The notes under the pieces are model-generated. The model saw nothing but the letters and a program-made list of their open reading frames with translations. It did not search any database and was not told the origin of the DNA. The translations under genes and the position numbers were made by a program. A stretch of 64,000 bases of DNA from Chitiniphilus shinanonensis DSM 23277 (GTDB taxonomy: Bacteria > Pseudomonadota > Gammaproteobacteria > Burkholderiales > Chitinibacteraceae): assembly GCF_000374805.1 (NCBI RefSeq), contig NZ_KB895349.1, forward strand, positions 45,912-109,911, in the 5' to 3' direction. Below are positions 63,548 to 64,000 of this stretch, one piece after another. Each line of letters begins with the position of its first letter. Position 1 is the first letter of the stretch.

Positions 63548-64000
63548 TTATTGCTTTACTTCGGTGGCGGCGAGTTCGGGGGTGGGGTGCCAAGTGATCT
63601 TGTAGCGGCCCGTGGTTTCGTCCTGGGTGACGATGAGTTTGCCCAAGACCAGATTCACCAAGCCGCCCACATAAAAGCTGCCTCCATAATTATCCTCAAT
63701 CTTTGATCCCGCAAAATCGTCGAACGAGCGTCGTTGACTACTTTCCAGGAATTGGTAGTCGTAATGCCGCCAGTTTCTTTGGACGACAAAACCAGTGCCT
63801 ACGCCCTCCTGAATTTTGGCCGGTAGCGCGCCCAGCGCCGCCACATAATCTCCCGCAACCTCATAGGTGCCCACCAGCAGATGGGCGCCACCCAGCGCAG
63901 GATCGGCATCACACGTGATCGCATAGACATTCTGGTATTGGCCTTTTCCCAGATCGAGGTTTCTACGTGCACTGATCAGGGGGGAAAAATCGTTGAAATT
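63548..64000 (-). CDS. C-terminal part of an unrecognised protein
   Basis: A − strand frame stays open from a stop at 63548 to the window end, giving 150 codons without a start, so the gene continues beyond 64000. Readable parts include YQNVYAITCDADPALGGAHL, LVGTYEVAGDYVAALGALPA and LGKLIVTQDETTGRYKITWH. The sequence is Gly/Tyr-rich, beta-like and less GC-rich than the neighbours. No family recognised. It is convergent with the hemerythrin gene. Confidence 0.6.
   Translation of the reverse strand, partial: NFNDFSPLISARRNLDLGKGQYQNVYAITCDADPALGGAHLLVGTYEVAGDYVAALGALPAKIQEGVGTGFVVQRNWRHYDYQFLESSQRRSFDDFAGSKIEDNYGGSFYVGGLVNLVLGKLIVTQDETTGRYKITWHPTPELAATEVKQ

Overview
This is a GC-rich bacterial chromosome segment (coding GC roughly two thirds or more by eye) with dense, mostly short operons. 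The gene content points to a heterotrophic betaproteobacterium, most likely Neisseriales and possibly a chitinolytic Chitinibacteraceae-type organism. The reasons are the dat-ybeD-lipB-lipA order next to dacA, pcnB-folK-panB/panC, CIRCE-controlled groESL, a chitin-binding polysaccharide deacetylase, a GH18-like protein fused to a LytTR DNA-binding domain, and a UPF0309-type SIS protein. Genus-level placement is inference. No rRNA, tRNA, IS element, phage or CRISPR array was recognised.

Layout. 0-5 kb: ETF-ubiquinone oxidoreductase, a TPR-GGDEF diguanylate cyclase, an overlapping TPR protein and a VOC protein. 5-15.4 kb: regulator/transporter pairs (MocR/DUF2917-like, MFS/TetR, AraC/SIS, MFS/TetR) and a SUV3-like RNA helicase. 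Both TetR-MFS pairs have paired palindromes in the shared promoter region. 15.7-19.3 kb: a less GC-rich four-gene locus (degenerate receiver-like protein, MglA-like GTPase, roadblock/LC7 protein, signal-less PhnD-like binding protein) closed by a strong terminator. 19.4-21.6 kb: groESL with a promoter overlapping CIRCE. 21.7-28.1 kb: an erythromycin-esterase-like lipoprotein, a thioesterase, lipA-lipB-ybeD-dat and dacA. 28.2-34.2 kb: PhzF-like protein and the pcnB-folK-panB-HD-transglutaminase-panC operon. 34.5-41.3 kb: a CHASE-GGDEF cyclase and two paralogous Cache chemoreceptors flanking an RhtA-like exporter. 41.5-50 kb: FKBP, an Ltp-repeat secreted protein, LysE, RidA and a stress/envelope group (CsbD, two Cys-rich periplasmic proteins, AI-2E family protein, entericidin, DUF1328, ferritin-like protein). 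47.6-53.4 kb: two NarL-type histidine kinases, two response regulators and topoisomerase IB. 53.5-57.2 kb: chitin-type deacetylase and the GH18-LytTR protein. 57.2-63.5 kb: MFS, pgk, a Sel1-like protein, fba and a hemerythrin protein. The two ends cut genes.

A family of large imperfect palindromes (CACAGAG/CTCTGTG arms) occurs in four full copies plus one arm-only relative, each starting within about 25 bp of a stop codon. The most unusual protein is the GH18-LytTR fusion. Its catalytic glutamate is replaced by arginine, which suggests a membrane-bound sensor that binds a chitin-like ligand outside and DNA inside. The four-gene GTPase/roadblock/PhnD locus is the other candidate for an undescribed system.
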